Origin: an uncultured Peptococcaceae bacterium
GTDB taxonomy: Bacteria > Bacillota > Peptococcia > Peptococcales > Peptococcaceae
Direction of reading: 5' to 3'
Length of the DNA stretch: 19,103 bases
Assembly (NCBI GenBank): GCA_910585405.1
Contig: CAJUDO010000043.1
Coordinates: forward strand, 1-19,103
Positions 1 through 7,390 of the stretch are shown here, one piece after another (position 1 is the stretch's first letter; each line of letters opens with the position of its first letter). The translations under genes were made by a program, and so were the position numbers. The notes beneath the pieces are model-generated. The model saw only the letters and a program-made list of their open reading frames with translations. It did not search any database and was not told the DNA's origin.

Positions 1-1
1 T

Positions 2-391
2 TCATTTTCCCAAATCCTTTTTAATCTGTGTGGTAGAAATCTCTGGCGTTCTAGGTAAATAAATAACCTCGCAATACTCCTTCAAAAAATCAAATTTACC
101 TGTCCAATCATCACCCATCACAAAGGTATCTACTTTAAATTCCTTTACATCCTCAATTTTTTGTTCCCAATTATTTTCTGGTATGACTAAGTCCACATAA
201 CGGATAGATTCCAACAATTGCTTCCGCTTTTCATAGGAAAAATAACATTTCTTTTGTTTGCTATTCCAATTGAATTCATCTGTAGAAAGCGCCACAATCA
301 GATAATCGCCCAATTCTTTGGCACGTTTTAACAAATTGATATGCCCGTAATGCAACAAATCATAGGTTCCGTAGGTGATTACTTTTTTCAT
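2..391 (-). CDS. tagD: Glycerol-3-phosphate cytidylyltransferase (TagD)
   Basis: This 129-residue protein should make CDP-glycerol from CTP and glycerol-3-phosphate in the cytoplasm, the activated donor for glycerol-phosphate units of teichoic-acid-like polymers. It shows the nucleotidyltransferase signature GTYDLLHYGH at residues 8-17 (the HxGH motif is HYGH) and the family's C-terminal signature RTPEISTT from residue 114. Length and sequence closely follow Bacillus TagD as I remember it. The ATG follows a strong GGAGGAG site, and the TGA stop lies at the very left edge, so the gene is complete. It is the last gene visible in a seven-gene minus-strand operon and lies 26 bases after licD. Pairing with a LicD-type transferase suggests that CDP-glycerol is used by that neighbour or by a gene beyond the window. 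Family and substrate are confident; the identity of the polymer is inferred. Confidence 0.93.
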   Translation of the reverse strand: MKKVITYGTYDLLHYGHINLLKRAKELGDYLIVALSTDEFNWNSKQKKCYFSYEKRKQLLESIRYVDLVIPENNWEQKIEDVKEFKVDTFVMGDDWTGKFDFLKEYCEVIYLPRTPEISTTQIKKDLGK

Positions 392-417
392 TTAAATTCT
401 CCTCCGATAGTATGTAA

Positions 418-1212
418 CTAAACTTCAAAATAAGAAAAATGTATCTCTTTGTCTTCAGGCATTCTCCAATAATCGCCATACATATTCCGCAACACATTGT
501 CCCAATTTTCCGGCACTGAAAATGTATACTTCTCAAAGGACAACATTTTGCCTTTTTGTAGCCAGACAGTTTTATATCTTTCATTTGGATAACCATGTCT
601 CCCTGAAAGAGTACAGCAATATTCATTCCCTGAAAATTGATTCATGCACGCAATTAACAATCTTTGCGTCTTATATAAAATTGGCAATTTTACTTTTGAA
701 AAAAGGAGAAATACCATCTTGTAAAACCAATTATCTCCCGAATAACCTGTCTCCATCCCGCTCTGTGTTTCTATTGAAGTGTTTAATAGATATTGCAGTC
801 TAAAGCAAAGTCTTGCCAAGAATTGGTTTGAAGGACATTTATCTATTGCAAAAATATCAATATAGATGCCTTTATGTATATTTAAGTGTTCCAATCGCGG
901 TTCAAAAACATGTGTCCCATTTTTTCTGATTTTTGCAAATTCTAAAAAATAGGCTTTATCCGTTTTTTTCGTTTGTAAAAAATAATTTGATTGTAATTCG
1001 CTATCACAAATGGAGCAAAAATATTCAAAATCCTTTCTCGGCATGGCAACATCTACATCATCATCCCAAGGAATGAACCCTTTATGACGCACTGCGCCCA
1101 ACAAGGTACCAGCTACCAGGTAATATGTCAGATTATGCTTTTCGCAAATTCGTCTAAATTCCAACAAGATTTCAAGTTCAATCTCATGTAATTGTTGTAA
1201 ATCCTGTTCCAA
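418..1212 (-). CDS. LicD-family phosphotransferase
   Basis: A 264-residue LicD-family protein. These enzymes have a nucleotidyltransferase-like fold and transfer phosphocholine, glycerol-phosphate or a similar group from a CDP-activated donor onto a glycan. The diagnostic block, with GTLLGAVRHKGFIPWDD at residues 35-51 continuing to DVDV by residue 55, is intact and holds the acidic metal-binding cluster. No membrane segment is obvious. The start is a TTG: the sequence before it reads GAGGGAAACTT then TTG, a usable ribosome site, and no in-frame ATG occurs before the catalytic block. It begins 9 bases after the ABC ATPase stop, in the same operon. Because tagD follows at once, glycerol-phosphate is a likelier cargo than choline. 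The family assignment is firm; the substrate is inferred from the neighbour. Confidence 0.88.
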   Translation of the reverse strand: MEQDLQQLHEIELEILLEFRRICEKHNLTYYLVAGTLLGAVRHKGFIPWDDDVDVAMPRKDFEYFCSICDSELQSNYFLQTKKTDKAYFLEFAKIRKNGTHVFEPRLEHLNIHKGIYIDIFAIDKCPSNQFLARLCFRLQYLLNTSIETQSGMETGYSGDNWFYKMVFLLFSKVKLPILYKTQRLLIACMNQFSGNEYCCTLSGRHGYPNERYKTVWLQKGKMLSFEKYTFSVPENWDNVLRNMYGDYWRMPEDKEIHFSYFEV

Positions 1213-1221
1213 AAGTTTCCC

Positions 1222-1950
1222 TCACTTCTTCATATACTTTTCATACGTATCACACATCTGCTTCGTATCACCAATGCCTCGCATCTCGCCTTTTTCTAAC
1301 CAAACGACCTGGGTACACATTTCCCGAATTTGTCCCATAGAATGGGACACCAAAATGGTTGTGGTGCCGCCGCTCATCATTTCCCGCATGCGATTTTCAC
1401 TTTTTTTACGGAAACCAATGTCACCAACTGACAGCACTTCATCCAACACTAAAATATCAGGATTCACTCGGCTAGCCAAAGAAAAGGCCAATTTACTTTT
1501 CATCCCGCTGGATAACTTTTTATACGCCACATCTTCAAACTCTTGTAACTCTGAAAATTCGATAATATGCTCATATTCTTCATTTACAAATTCTCGTGTA
1601 TAGCCCAACATAGCCCCTCGCAGATAGATATTCTCCCTTACCGTTAAATCTCCGTCAAATCCTGCGCCCAATTCCAGCAACGCCGCAATAGAGCCATTGG
1701 CAGTGATACTGCCTTTTGTAGGCGGCATAATACCCGCCAACACTTTTAAGATAGTGGATTTTCCAGAACCGTTGGAGCCGATGATACCCAGCAGGTTTCC
1801 TTTTTCCACATGAAAGCTCACATCCCGCAAGGCCCAAAACTCCTTTGTCACCATCTGGCCTTTGGCTTTGCGAATTAGATATTCTTTCAAACCAATATCC
1901 TTAAAGTCTCCCATTATATAACGTACAGAGACATTGTCCACATCAATCAT
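1222..1950 (-). CDS. Polysaccharide/teichoic acid ABC exporter, ATP-binding subunit (TagH/Wzt type)
   Basis: A 242-residue ATPase of the TagH/KpsT/Wzt class, which powers export of lipid-linked polysaccharide or teichoic acid across the membrane. Visible motifs are Walker A GSNGSGKST (58-66), the class-typical signature LSSGM in place of LSGGQ (146-150), and Walker B ILVLDE (166-171). The C-terminus stops soon after the switch region, so the glycan-binding extension of long Wzt proteins and the C-terminal extension of Bacillus TagH are absent; it is a short KpsT-like form. A GAGGAGG site precedes the ATG, 14 bases after the permease stop. It must pair with the permease immediately upstream. 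Short ATPases without a glycan-binding domain usually go with export that does not need recognition of a capped chain end; that is family knowledge applied here. Confidence 0.92.
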   Translation of the reverse strand: MIDVDNVSVRYIMGDFKDIGLKEYLIRKAKGQMVTKEFWALRDVSFHVEKGNLLGIIGSNGSGKSTILKVLAGIMPPTKGSITANGSIAALLELGAGFDGDLTVRENIYLRGAMLGYTREFVNEEYEHIIEFSELQEFEDVAYKKLSSGMKSKLAFSLASRVNPDILVLDEVLSVGDIGFRKKSENRMREMMSGGTTTILVSHSMGQIREMCTQVVWLEKGEMRGIGDTKQMCDTYEKYMKK

Positions 1951-1964
1951 TGTTTGTCCTCCTC

Positions 1965-2741
1965 TTATACGTAATACAGGAATTTATAATTATACTTTTT
2001 GTACATCCAGCAACCGATTGCAAAAAAGAGCAAGGAATACAGCAAGGTGTACACATGAAATGCCAATGATGGAATTGTCCCATCAATAACCACATTGCGA
2101 AAGTATGTCACATATAAATACAATGGGTTTAGATAAAAAATCTTTGCGTTTGCTCCCATAATATCTACTGTGTAAAAAATTGGCGTGAAATACATTAACG
2201 CTGTGCTGAAAACACCATATAAATATTGCACATCGCGGAAAAACACGAATAATGCTGATAAAATTAGGCCCACACCTAAAATCAAAAGAAACATACAGAT
2301 AATAGGGAAAAATAATGTGATAAATCTCCAGGTGATTGGCAACTTATAGGCAATCACAAAAATAAAATATACAATTAATACCAGAAAAAAATTGATACTG
2401 CTGGAGGTAATACGCGAAAATAAAAACAGATATTTAGGTACCTTTACTTTAGAAAAAATATTGGCATTGGCCATCAAAGAATTCATCGCTCCATTTGTTG
2501 CTTCATTGTAATATTGGAAAATCAACCAACCAGAAAATAAATAAATGGTATAATACTCTTGCGTGCGGCCAAAAAAATGACCAAAGATATAGTTCATAAT
2601 TAACAACGTAAACAACGGAGCCAGCATACTCCACAGCATTCCTAAGATGCTGCGCTTATATTTCTTTTTAAAGTCACGCTTTACCAACTCGGTAAAAACG
2701 AACTGATATTTTTGAAATTTATGAATGAATGCGCGTATCAT
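1965..2741 (-). CDS. Polysaccharide/teichoic acid ABC exporter, permease (TagG/Wzm type)
   Basis: An ABC-2 type permease of 258 residues, the membrane channel for the exported polymer. It starts with a basic, amphipathic N-terminus rich in Lys/Arg (residues ~8-30, including KRDFKKKYKRS), followed by about six hydrophobic segments, the usual plan of TagG/Wzm/KpsM. I set the start at the ATG at 2741: AAAGGA lies 6 bases upstream. An in-frame GTG at 2756 overlaps that site and is less likely. The gene begins inside the end of the preceding glycosyltransferase (whose stop is at 2719), a 23-base overlap that suggests translational coupling. Local GC is very low (13 of 60 bases G or C in 2341-2400 by hand count), partly because of hydrophobic codons. 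Confidence 0.92.
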   Translation of the reverse strand: MIRAFIHKFQKYQFVFTELVKRDFKKKYKRSILGMLWSMLAPLFTLLIMNYIFGHFFGRTQEYYTIYLFSGWLIFQYYNEATNGAMNSLMANANIFSKVKVPKYLFLFSRITSSSINFFLVLIVYFIFVIAYKLPITWRFITLFFPIICMFLLILGVGLILSALFVFFRDVQYLYGVFSTALMYFTPIFYTVDIMGANAKIFYLNPLYLYVTYFRNVVIDGTIPSLAFHVYTLLYSLLFFAIGCWMYKKYNYKFLYYV

Positions 2742-3714
2742 TATGTTTCCTTTCACTTTGTTGTTTCAGCCAAATAGCCACTTTAGGCATATAAGCAATT
2801 AACAAACCACGTAAAATTTTTGCAGGATATTTGCAATGGATCTGCAAATATTCCTTTATATAACATTTGCGTTTCATATTATAAAACTGCATTTTTTCTT
2901 TACAACCTTGCAACGCATAATATAAATATAATGCCCCAACGCTGTAGCTGTACCATGCCTTTGCATATTTTGTAGCAATTACATATTGTGTATTTTCCAA
3001 TTCTTCAACCAATCGACTGCTGACTGTAAACATACTCTCTGATTTATCGTTTAATCTATAACTTGAACCTATGTCACGTCGATAATGATAGGTTATCTCT
3101 GGAACATAAAATAACGTTCCACCAGCTAGTGCAGCCTCAAAGACAAAATATCGATCTTCCATAACAGCTAAGGTCTCATCAAATTTTAATCTTTTTTCCA
3201 AAATAAAATTTTTTGAAAATAGTTTATTCCACAAAAAGTCTCTATAAGAACCTTCCGATAGAATTGCACACACTACTTGTTCCGTATCATGAAAGCCTTT
3301 TTGCTCCTCTTTTTTGATTGCTTTTTGCCCAGTCAATAAATCTAAGCTATAGCCCCACGCAACAATGTCAACATGCTCACGCTGGGCTGTGTTATATGCC
3401 AGTGCAAACATATTCGGCTCAATCCAATCATCGCTATCCACAAAACCAATATATTGTCCTCTAGCGTATTGCAGTCCAATATTGCGTGCGACGGCAATGC
3501 CTTTATTTTCTTGTGTAATGACGCATACTCTGCTGTCTTTTTCTTCATATTGCTGTAAAATTTCCGCTGAATTATCCGTAGAACCATCATTGATACAAAT
3601 AATTTCAATATTTTGCAATGTTTGCTTACAGACACTATCTAAACACTGTCGCAAATAAGGCGCGGTATTATACACAGGAATAATCACTGACACATAAGGC
3701 AAAATTTGAATCAC
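2719..3714 (-). CDS. Family 2 glycosyltransferase
   Basis: A 331-residue GT-A fold glycosyltransferase that should add one sugar to the growing glycan at the cytoplasmic membrane face. The N-terminal domain shows VSVIIPVYNT (about 8-17), INDGSTDNS (the nucleotide-binding Asp) and GFVDSDDW, the DxD-type metal site. The C-terminal half is helical and basic, suggesting membrane contact, but has no clear transmembrane helix. The start is a GTG immediately after the TAA of the upstream gene, with only a weak GAGAAAG upstream; a TTG four codons further in is the alternative. Donor and acceptor sugars cannot be read from the sequence. It resembles the next gene upstream (same ICI-DDGSTD style), so the two are probably paralogues adding different residues. 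Confidence 0.9.
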   Translation of the reverse strand: MIQILPYVSVIIPVYNTAPYLRQCLDSVCKQTLQNIEIICINDGSTDNSAEILQQYEEKDSRVCVITQENKGIAVARNIGLQYARGQYIGFVDSDDWIEPNMFALAYNTAQREHVDIVAWGYSLDLLTGQKAIKKEEQKGFHDTEQVVCAILSEGSYRDFLWNKLFSKNFILEKRLKFDETLAVMEDRYFVFEAALAGGTLFYVPEITYHYRRDIGSSYRLNDKSESMFTVSSRLVEELENTQYVIATKYAKAWYSYSVGALYLYYALQGCKEKMQFYNMKRKCYIKEYLQIHCKYPAKILRGLLIAYMPKVAIWLKQQSERKHNDTRIHS

Positions 3715-4794
3715 TTACTTTCTCATTAATCTTCTCATGATTGCCTGCAACATAGCGCCCGTTCCGGCAGTACAGCCAATTAATAAAGCTCGATATGCGC
3801 GGCTTGATATTTTCCCTCGCAGCTGCATCAAGCGTTTTTCTCTCTGCAAAAACTCCTGTGGCTGTTCCAAAAGTAACTGCAACATTTTCTTATCAGACTT
3901 TACGAATTCTTGCAGCTCTAGTTGCCCGCTTTCTCGCAATCTCAAAAAATCCTGCCGCATCTGTTGCAAAAAATCTGCACACAACTCCGGCTTCAATCGT
4001 ACATAATTCCACAAATATGTATGGAACATCATTTGATTTCGAATTCTATACAAAGTCTGATATTTTTTACTCTGTCCTAAAAATGTATTAATTTCCTGAT
4101 ATTCTGCGCGGACAAACTCTGCTTTTTCCGCTGAATGAATAGAAGAATTGAAATTATCCTGTCGATAATACAAAAATGCATCGGACAATAACGCAATTCT
4201 TTCAGCTATTGCAAATACTTTAAAAGTAAAGGATGTATCTTGATAAGCAGCTCCCGGAGTTTCCAAAAATGCAATTTGATTTTGCTCCAAAAATGCTCTC
4301 TGATAAATCCCTGACCAAATACTGGGCTGAATGCGAAACAGCCTTTGGTAGGCCCAAGGATGAATTACTTGTTTATAAGGTAAATATTTTAGCAAAGGTT
4401 CTTTTTTTATTTTTTCTTTTGGCTTGTCCCAATAACGATAATAATTACTTTTCACAATTTGTGCCCGATTTTGCACAGCAGCTTTATACAACTGGGAAAA
4501 CATTTCCGGTGCCGCAAAATCGTCTGATTCTACAACACCAATATATTCGCCTTGTGCGAAATGCAAACCCGCATTCATAGCTTTTCCATATCCGCCATTG
4601 TCCTGATGCACCACGCGAATCCGCTTATCCTTCTCGGCATACTCGTCCAAAATCTCTCCTGACCTATCGGTAGAACCATCGTCAATGCAAATAATTTCAA
4701 TTTCCCGCAAGGTCTGTCCGATTAGGCTGTCTAAACATTTCGGCAGATAAGCTTCCACATTATAAACAGGTACCAGAATGCTAACTTTGCACAT
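3715..4794 (-). CDS. Family 2 glycosyltransferase
   Basis: A 359-residue family-2 glycosyltransferase. The catalytic domain shows SILVPVYNVEAYL (about 5-17), ICIDDGSTDRSGE, a DNGGYGKAMNAG segment, and GVVESDDF as the metal-binding DxD-like site. The central region carries aromatic and His residues typical of the acceptor side, and the last ~50 residues are basic (RLMQLRGKISSRAY), probably peripheral to the membrane. The ATG at 4794 overlaps nothing: the upstream stop is one base away. A GAAAGGG ribosome site lies inside the end of the upstream gene. It sits in the AT-rich part of the operon, unlike the gene just upstream. Family is certain; the sugar transferred is unknown. Confidence 0.9.
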   Translation of the reverse strand: MCKVSILVPVYNVEAYLPKCLDSLIGQTLREIEIICIDDGSTDRSGEILDEYAEKDKRIRVVHQDNGGYGKAMNAGLHFAQGEYIGVVESDDFAAPEMFSQLYKAAVQNRAQIVKSNYYRYWDKPKEKIKKEPLLKYLPYKQVIHPWAYQRLFRIQPSIWSGIYQRAFLEQNQIAFLETPGAAYQDTSFTFKVFAIAERIALLSDAFLYYRQDNFNSSIHSAEKAEFVRAEYQEINTFLGQSKKYQTLYRIRNQMMFHTYLWNYVRLKPELCADFLQQMRQDFLRLRESGQLELQEFVKSDKKMLQLLLEQPQEFLQREKRLMQLRGKISSRAYRALLIGCTAGTGAMLQAIMRRLMRK

Positions 4795-4795
4795 G

Positions 4796-5611
4796 TTATA
4801 TCCCTTTCTTATACTTCCTCACACCATTCACTGCATACTGGGCAAAATACCAGCCGGAACGCATCACGCCATAGCCCAGATATTCCCGATAGACCCGCCA
4901 GCGGCCCTGTGCGGCCTTCAATTTGTTGGCGGAGCGGCTTGTCTGGGCTAACCGATAATTGGTCAGGCATTGATTCAGCACACCGCCTTGGGCTCCGCTC
5001 TGCAATAACTCCAGCCAATATACATAGTCCTCATGGGCATAATTGCCGTTCATGGCGTGCTCTTTGGCCAGCTGGCTGCGTAGCATGACAGAGGAACAAC
5101 AAATGTAATTTTCTTTCAGCAAGTCTTCCAGGCGAATACTTTGCCAGGGCAGCATGCGATTTTTGATATGTTTTCCTTCTTCATCCACCATACTGTAGGC
5201 GGTACAGCAAAAATCACAGCCGGTTTGCTCCATAAACTGCAGCTGCCATTCCAGCTTCATACTCTGCCAGGTGTCGTCGCTGTCCAAAAAAGCAATGTAC
5301 TTGCCCTGCGCCGCTGCAATACCTTGATTGCGCACAGCGGCCACACCTTGATTTTCGCTATTGCAAAGGATGGCAATGCGGCTGTCTTTTTCCCTCCAGC
5401 GTTCCAACAGCTGCACACTGCCATCGGTGGAACAGTCATCAATGGCCAGCAGTTCAAAATCGCTCATGGTCTGCTGTATTACCGAGTTGACCGTGCGATT
5501 TAAGTAACGCTCGCTGTTATACACCGGCAAAATGACGGAACATATTTTATTTTCTTCTTGTTTTTCCTTTTCCATAAAAATTCCACTGTACGCAATGCGC
5601 TGAACCCGCAT
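4796..5611 (-). CDS. Family 2 glycosyltransferase, first gene of the polymer operon
   Basis: A 271-residue (or 259-residue) family-2 glycosyltransferase. It has SVILPVYNSERYL, LAIDDCSTDGS and AFLDSDDTW (DxD site), all in the N-terminal half; the C-terminal half is short, so this is a compact member of the family. Two starts are possible. The ATG at 5611 has AAGGG nine bases upstream, and the ATG at 5575 (MEKEKQEEN) has only a GTGGA; I kept 5611, and the motifs are unaffected. The gene is the first after the leader with its attenuator. It is much richer in G+C than the six genes after it (38 of 60 bases in 4861-4920 by hand count), matching the Ter genes to its right. Substrate unknown. Confidence 0.88.
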   Translation of the reverse strand: MRVQRIAYSGIFMEKEKQEENKICSVILPVYNSERYLNRTVNSVIQQTMSDFELLAIDDCSTDGSVQLLERWREKDSRIAILCNSENQGVAAVRNQGIAAAQGKYIAFLDSDDTWQSMKLEWQLQFMEQTGCDFCCTAYSMVDEEGKHIKNRMLPWQSIRLEDLLKENYICCSSVMLRSQLAKEHAMNGNYAHEDYVYWLELLQSGAQGGVLNQCLTNYRLAQTSRSANKLKAAQGRWRVYREYLGYGVMRSGWYFAQYAVNGVRKYKKGI

Positions 5612-5641
5612 CCAATCGTACCCTTGTTTGATTTCTAAGAA

Positions 5642-5752
5642 CGTATACTTTTTTTAAACGGAAATTTAGGTATAAAAAAATGGATATATAGAGTTTTCAC
5701 TCCATATATCCACTAAATAGTTTGTACAGATAAACCATTCCGAAAAGTATGC
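5642..5752 (-). promoter_or_regulatory. Long-range complementary arms enclosing the leader terminator
   Basis: Two segments flanking the terminator hairpin are complementary. The arm at 5740-5752 (minus strand GCATACTTTTCGG) matches 5643-5652 at 9 of 10 positions, plus a CCG/CGG pairing at 5659-5661 with 5740-5742. A transcript could form either a large closed stem or the small terminator with its arms exposed. That is the layout of an RNA switch or protein-dependent antiterminator such as NusG-paralogue (LoaP-like) targets. The pairing is seen; the regulator is inferred. Confidence 0.4.
5674..5712 (-). terminator. Intrinsic terminator inside the leader of the polymer operon (attenuator)
   Basis: On the minus strand, a 13-base stem with one non-Watson-Crick position (arms 5700-5712 and 5681-5693) closes a six-base loop and is followed directly by seven T residues (5674-5680). 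It lies about 60-100 bases after the predicted transcription start and about 60 bases before the first ATG. No gene ends just before it, since the nearest minus-strand gene stops at 6108 and has its own terminator. It is therefore best read as a conditional terminator of this operon. Confidence 0.8.
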
Positions 5753-5777
5753 TTTTTTAGATTTTTCTATAGGTTAT

Positions 5778-5807
5778 AGTATACATTCATGTTCATGGCA
5801 TTGTCAA
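5778..5807 (-). promoter_or_regulatory. Sigma-A-type promoter of the polymer operon
   Basis: The minus strand carries a perfect -35 TTGACA (5802-5807) and -10 TATACT (5778-5783) separated by 18 bases. The start of transcription would be near 5771, giving a leader of about 160 bases to the ATG at 5611. It is the best promoter match I found in the window. Confidence 0.75.
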
Positions 5808-6030
5808 TATCTTTTCCTCTGAAGTTTCTGCAAGTTACAAATCACGGAGAAAAAGACAACGCCCTCTTACCACTCAGCGCAAAATTGCGTTATTTTCAAA
5901 ATAGAATCACCGACTTTATCTATTTTTAAATTGTTTTACGTGAAATACAAAGGAGCCCAGGCGCCGCCAGCATGTGCAGAAAACATGGTTTTCATAATAA
6001 ACAATTGAAAAATACTCGTGCAGAATCACA
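5808..6030. other. Gene-free stretch upstream of the polymer promoter
   Basis: No credible gene lies here. Two short perfect palindromes may be protein-binding sites: CGCAA-AA-TTGCG at 5878-5889 and GAAAAC-ATG-GTTTTC at 5979-5993. Neither sits over the promoter core, so a role in regulation is only a guess. Otherwise the region is AT-rich without recognisable structure. Confidence 0.3.
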
Positions 6031-6031
6031 G

Positions 6032-6060
6032 AAAAATGCCGCCCACTGCAGGACGGCATT
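6032..6060 (-). terminator. Intrinsic terminator of the Ter operon
   Basis: On the minus strand, AATGCCGTCC and the matching GGGCGGCATT form a G+C-rich stem (6054-6060 pairs with 6035-6041, extended by neighbouring C and G) around a small loop, followed by a run of T (6032-6036). It lies about 50 bases after the TGA at 6108-6110 and so ends the minus-strand Ter operon. Confidence 0.75.
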
Positions 6061-6107
6061 CGCCGAAACTTCCATCTTTATCTATACGGCTCCCGCTCTG
6101 AGTGTTT

Positions 6108-6524
6108 TCAGGCCGGCCGTATTGCTTCCAGATAATCTTCTATTTTGTCCAATAGCTGCAGGGTATCCTCCAACACCTGCTGGTCGCTTTGCTCCAGGCG
6201 AAAGACAAACACCAAATCGAAGGTGAAGGAATTGCGCTTGGGCAGAGGCCCTGCTAGGGTAATAATGGGTTTGATGGCTTTCCCATGCAGCTGCTCCTGT
6301 ATGATCATCTTGCGCAGGTCCGGTTTTACCGTCAACGATACTTTTTCCTTTAATGCCTGCTCCACAGCATCATCCCAGGGAATCTCGTCGGCAAAGACCT
6401 GCTCCTTGCGCAGCTCGCACATGCGCGACACTACAATCTGCCCTTTTTTGTTTTCTGTAATCTCCACATTTATTTTTTCCCGCTCAAAGGCTGCAATAAT
6501 AGCCTCTTTTTGCAGAATATCCAT
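6108..6524 (-). CDS. Hypothetical protein, last gene of the Ter operon
   Basis: I do not recognise this 138-residue protein. Read from the ATG at 6524 (MDILQKEAII) it is preceded by AAAAGGAG; an in-frame ATG at 6602 would add 26 polar residues but has no ribosome site. Predicted layout is a short helix, a basic beta-type segment (GQIVVSRM), an IPWDDAVEQAL helix, a strand pair around TFDLVFVFRL, and a terminal amphipathic acidic helix (QVLEDTLQLLDKIEDYLEAI). There is no signal peptide, transmembrane helix or Cys cluster, so it is probably a small cytosolic alpha/beta protein. It follows the HAD gene by about 100 bases on the same strand and precedes a terminator, so it is probably co-transcribed with the Ca2+ ATPase and HAD genes. 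Function unknown. Confidence 0.7.
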   Translation of the reverse strand: MDILQKEAIIAAFEREKINVEITENKKGQIVVSRMCELRKEQVFADEIPWDDAVEQALKEKVSLTVKPDLRKMIIQEQLHGKAIKPIITLAGPLPKRNSFTFDLVFVFRLEQSDQQVLEDTLQLLDKIEDYLEAIRPA

Positions 6525-6627
6525 TCCGGTACTCGCTCCTTTTCTTCTGTTGTCCGTCTGCAACGATACTTCTCTCTTCTGACTGACAGCTTTTCCTGCC
6601 ATTCATAAAATTTTCATGGGTAAAATC

Positions 6628-7377
6628 TTATTGACAAAGCGCCTGCAAAACTGCCTCTGATACCAACTGCTTATCGGGAATGAGCTGCTTTTGCTGCTGC
6701 GCCTGTAAGACTTCCGCCAGACTCTCCGGCGCAAAGGCATAGTCGGCAGCCAACAGCATGGGAACATCAAAGGCGCTGTCCCCGGCAGCAATCACATGAT
6801 CCTTGGGATACCGACAGCGCAGACGCTGCACCGCAGTCCCCTTGTGGAGCTCACAGGGCAGCACATAAAGCTTTTGCCCATGAAGCAAAACTTCTACCTG
6901 CATCAAATCCAGCTGCGCTCGCAACTGGCACTGCAACTGCTGCGGCGCGTCACTTTTCGTAAATAGAAACAGTCTGTCAATCCATTTGACAGGCAGGATG
7001 CGGCTTTCGGCTTTTTCCAGCAGCATAGCAGCCAGGCGCAATTGCTCTGCTGCCTGTTCTGCCAGCTGCAAACTTTCCTGATACCACGCCTCATCCACAT
7101 GCCCGTATTCCAGAAGAATGCCGCCGTTGGCCACCAAAGCAAACTGAGGCTGCCAATCAGGCAACAGCTGAAGACGCCGGTACTGAGCTACCGAGCGGGT
7201 GGTACACGGGATGAAGCATACTTTTTCCTGTACATCACGCAGCAGCTCCTGGGTGCGCGCCGTCATAAAGGAAATCTCCCTGCCCTCATAGCATTCCACA
7301 GCTCGCTTATCGGGACCGATATCCCGCCGGTGGGAATAAATCAATGTATTGTCCAAATCTGATAAAAAAATATTCAT
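6628..7377 (-). CDS. HAD-superfamily phosphatase of the Ter biosynthetic module
   Basis: A 249-residue haloacid dehalogenase-superfamily hydrolase, cytosolic and Mg2+-dependent. All four motifs are visible: DLDNTL with nucleophile Asp7 and acid Asp9, motif II Thr at TTRS (59-62), motif III Lys near 179, and motif IV GDSAFD (199-204). The insert between motifs II and III (about 85-175) is a C2-type cap as in Cof and sucrose-phosphate phosphatases. The start lies 13 bases after the ATPase stop with no good ribosome site, which suggests coupling. A HAD phosphatase is one of the enzymes assigned to the predicted Ter nucleoside-like biosynthesis module, together with the two PRTase genes and the aldolase in this window. 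The substrate is unknown; phosphate removal from the product of a PRTase reaction is an inference. Confidence 0.85.
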   Translation of the reverse strand: MNIFLSDLDNTLIYSHRRDIGPDKRAVECYEGREISFMTARTQELLRDVQEKVCFIPCTTRSVAQYRRLQLLPDWQPQFALVANGGILLEYGHVDEAWYQESLQLAEQAAEQLRLAAMLLEKAESRILPVKWIDRLFLFTKSDAPQQLQCQLRAQLDLMQVEVLLHGQKLYVLPCELHKGTAVQRLRCRYPKDHVIAAGDSAFDVPMLLAADYAFAPESLAEVLQAQQQKQLIPDKQLVSEAVLQALCQ

Positions 7378-7390
7378 ACGTATTCACAGT

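Noticed and set aside
6084..6122. ATACGGC/GCCGTAT inverted repeat spanning the stop codon of the 6108-6524 gene
   Set aside because: Only seven paired bases with a long loop and no T run; the hairpin at 6032-6060 is the real terminator.
5972..6226. 84-codon plus-strand frame with AAGGAG upstream
   Set aside because: The site is about 16 bases from the ATG, the frame runs through a terminator hairpin and into the antisense of the 6108-6524 gene, and the product looks random.
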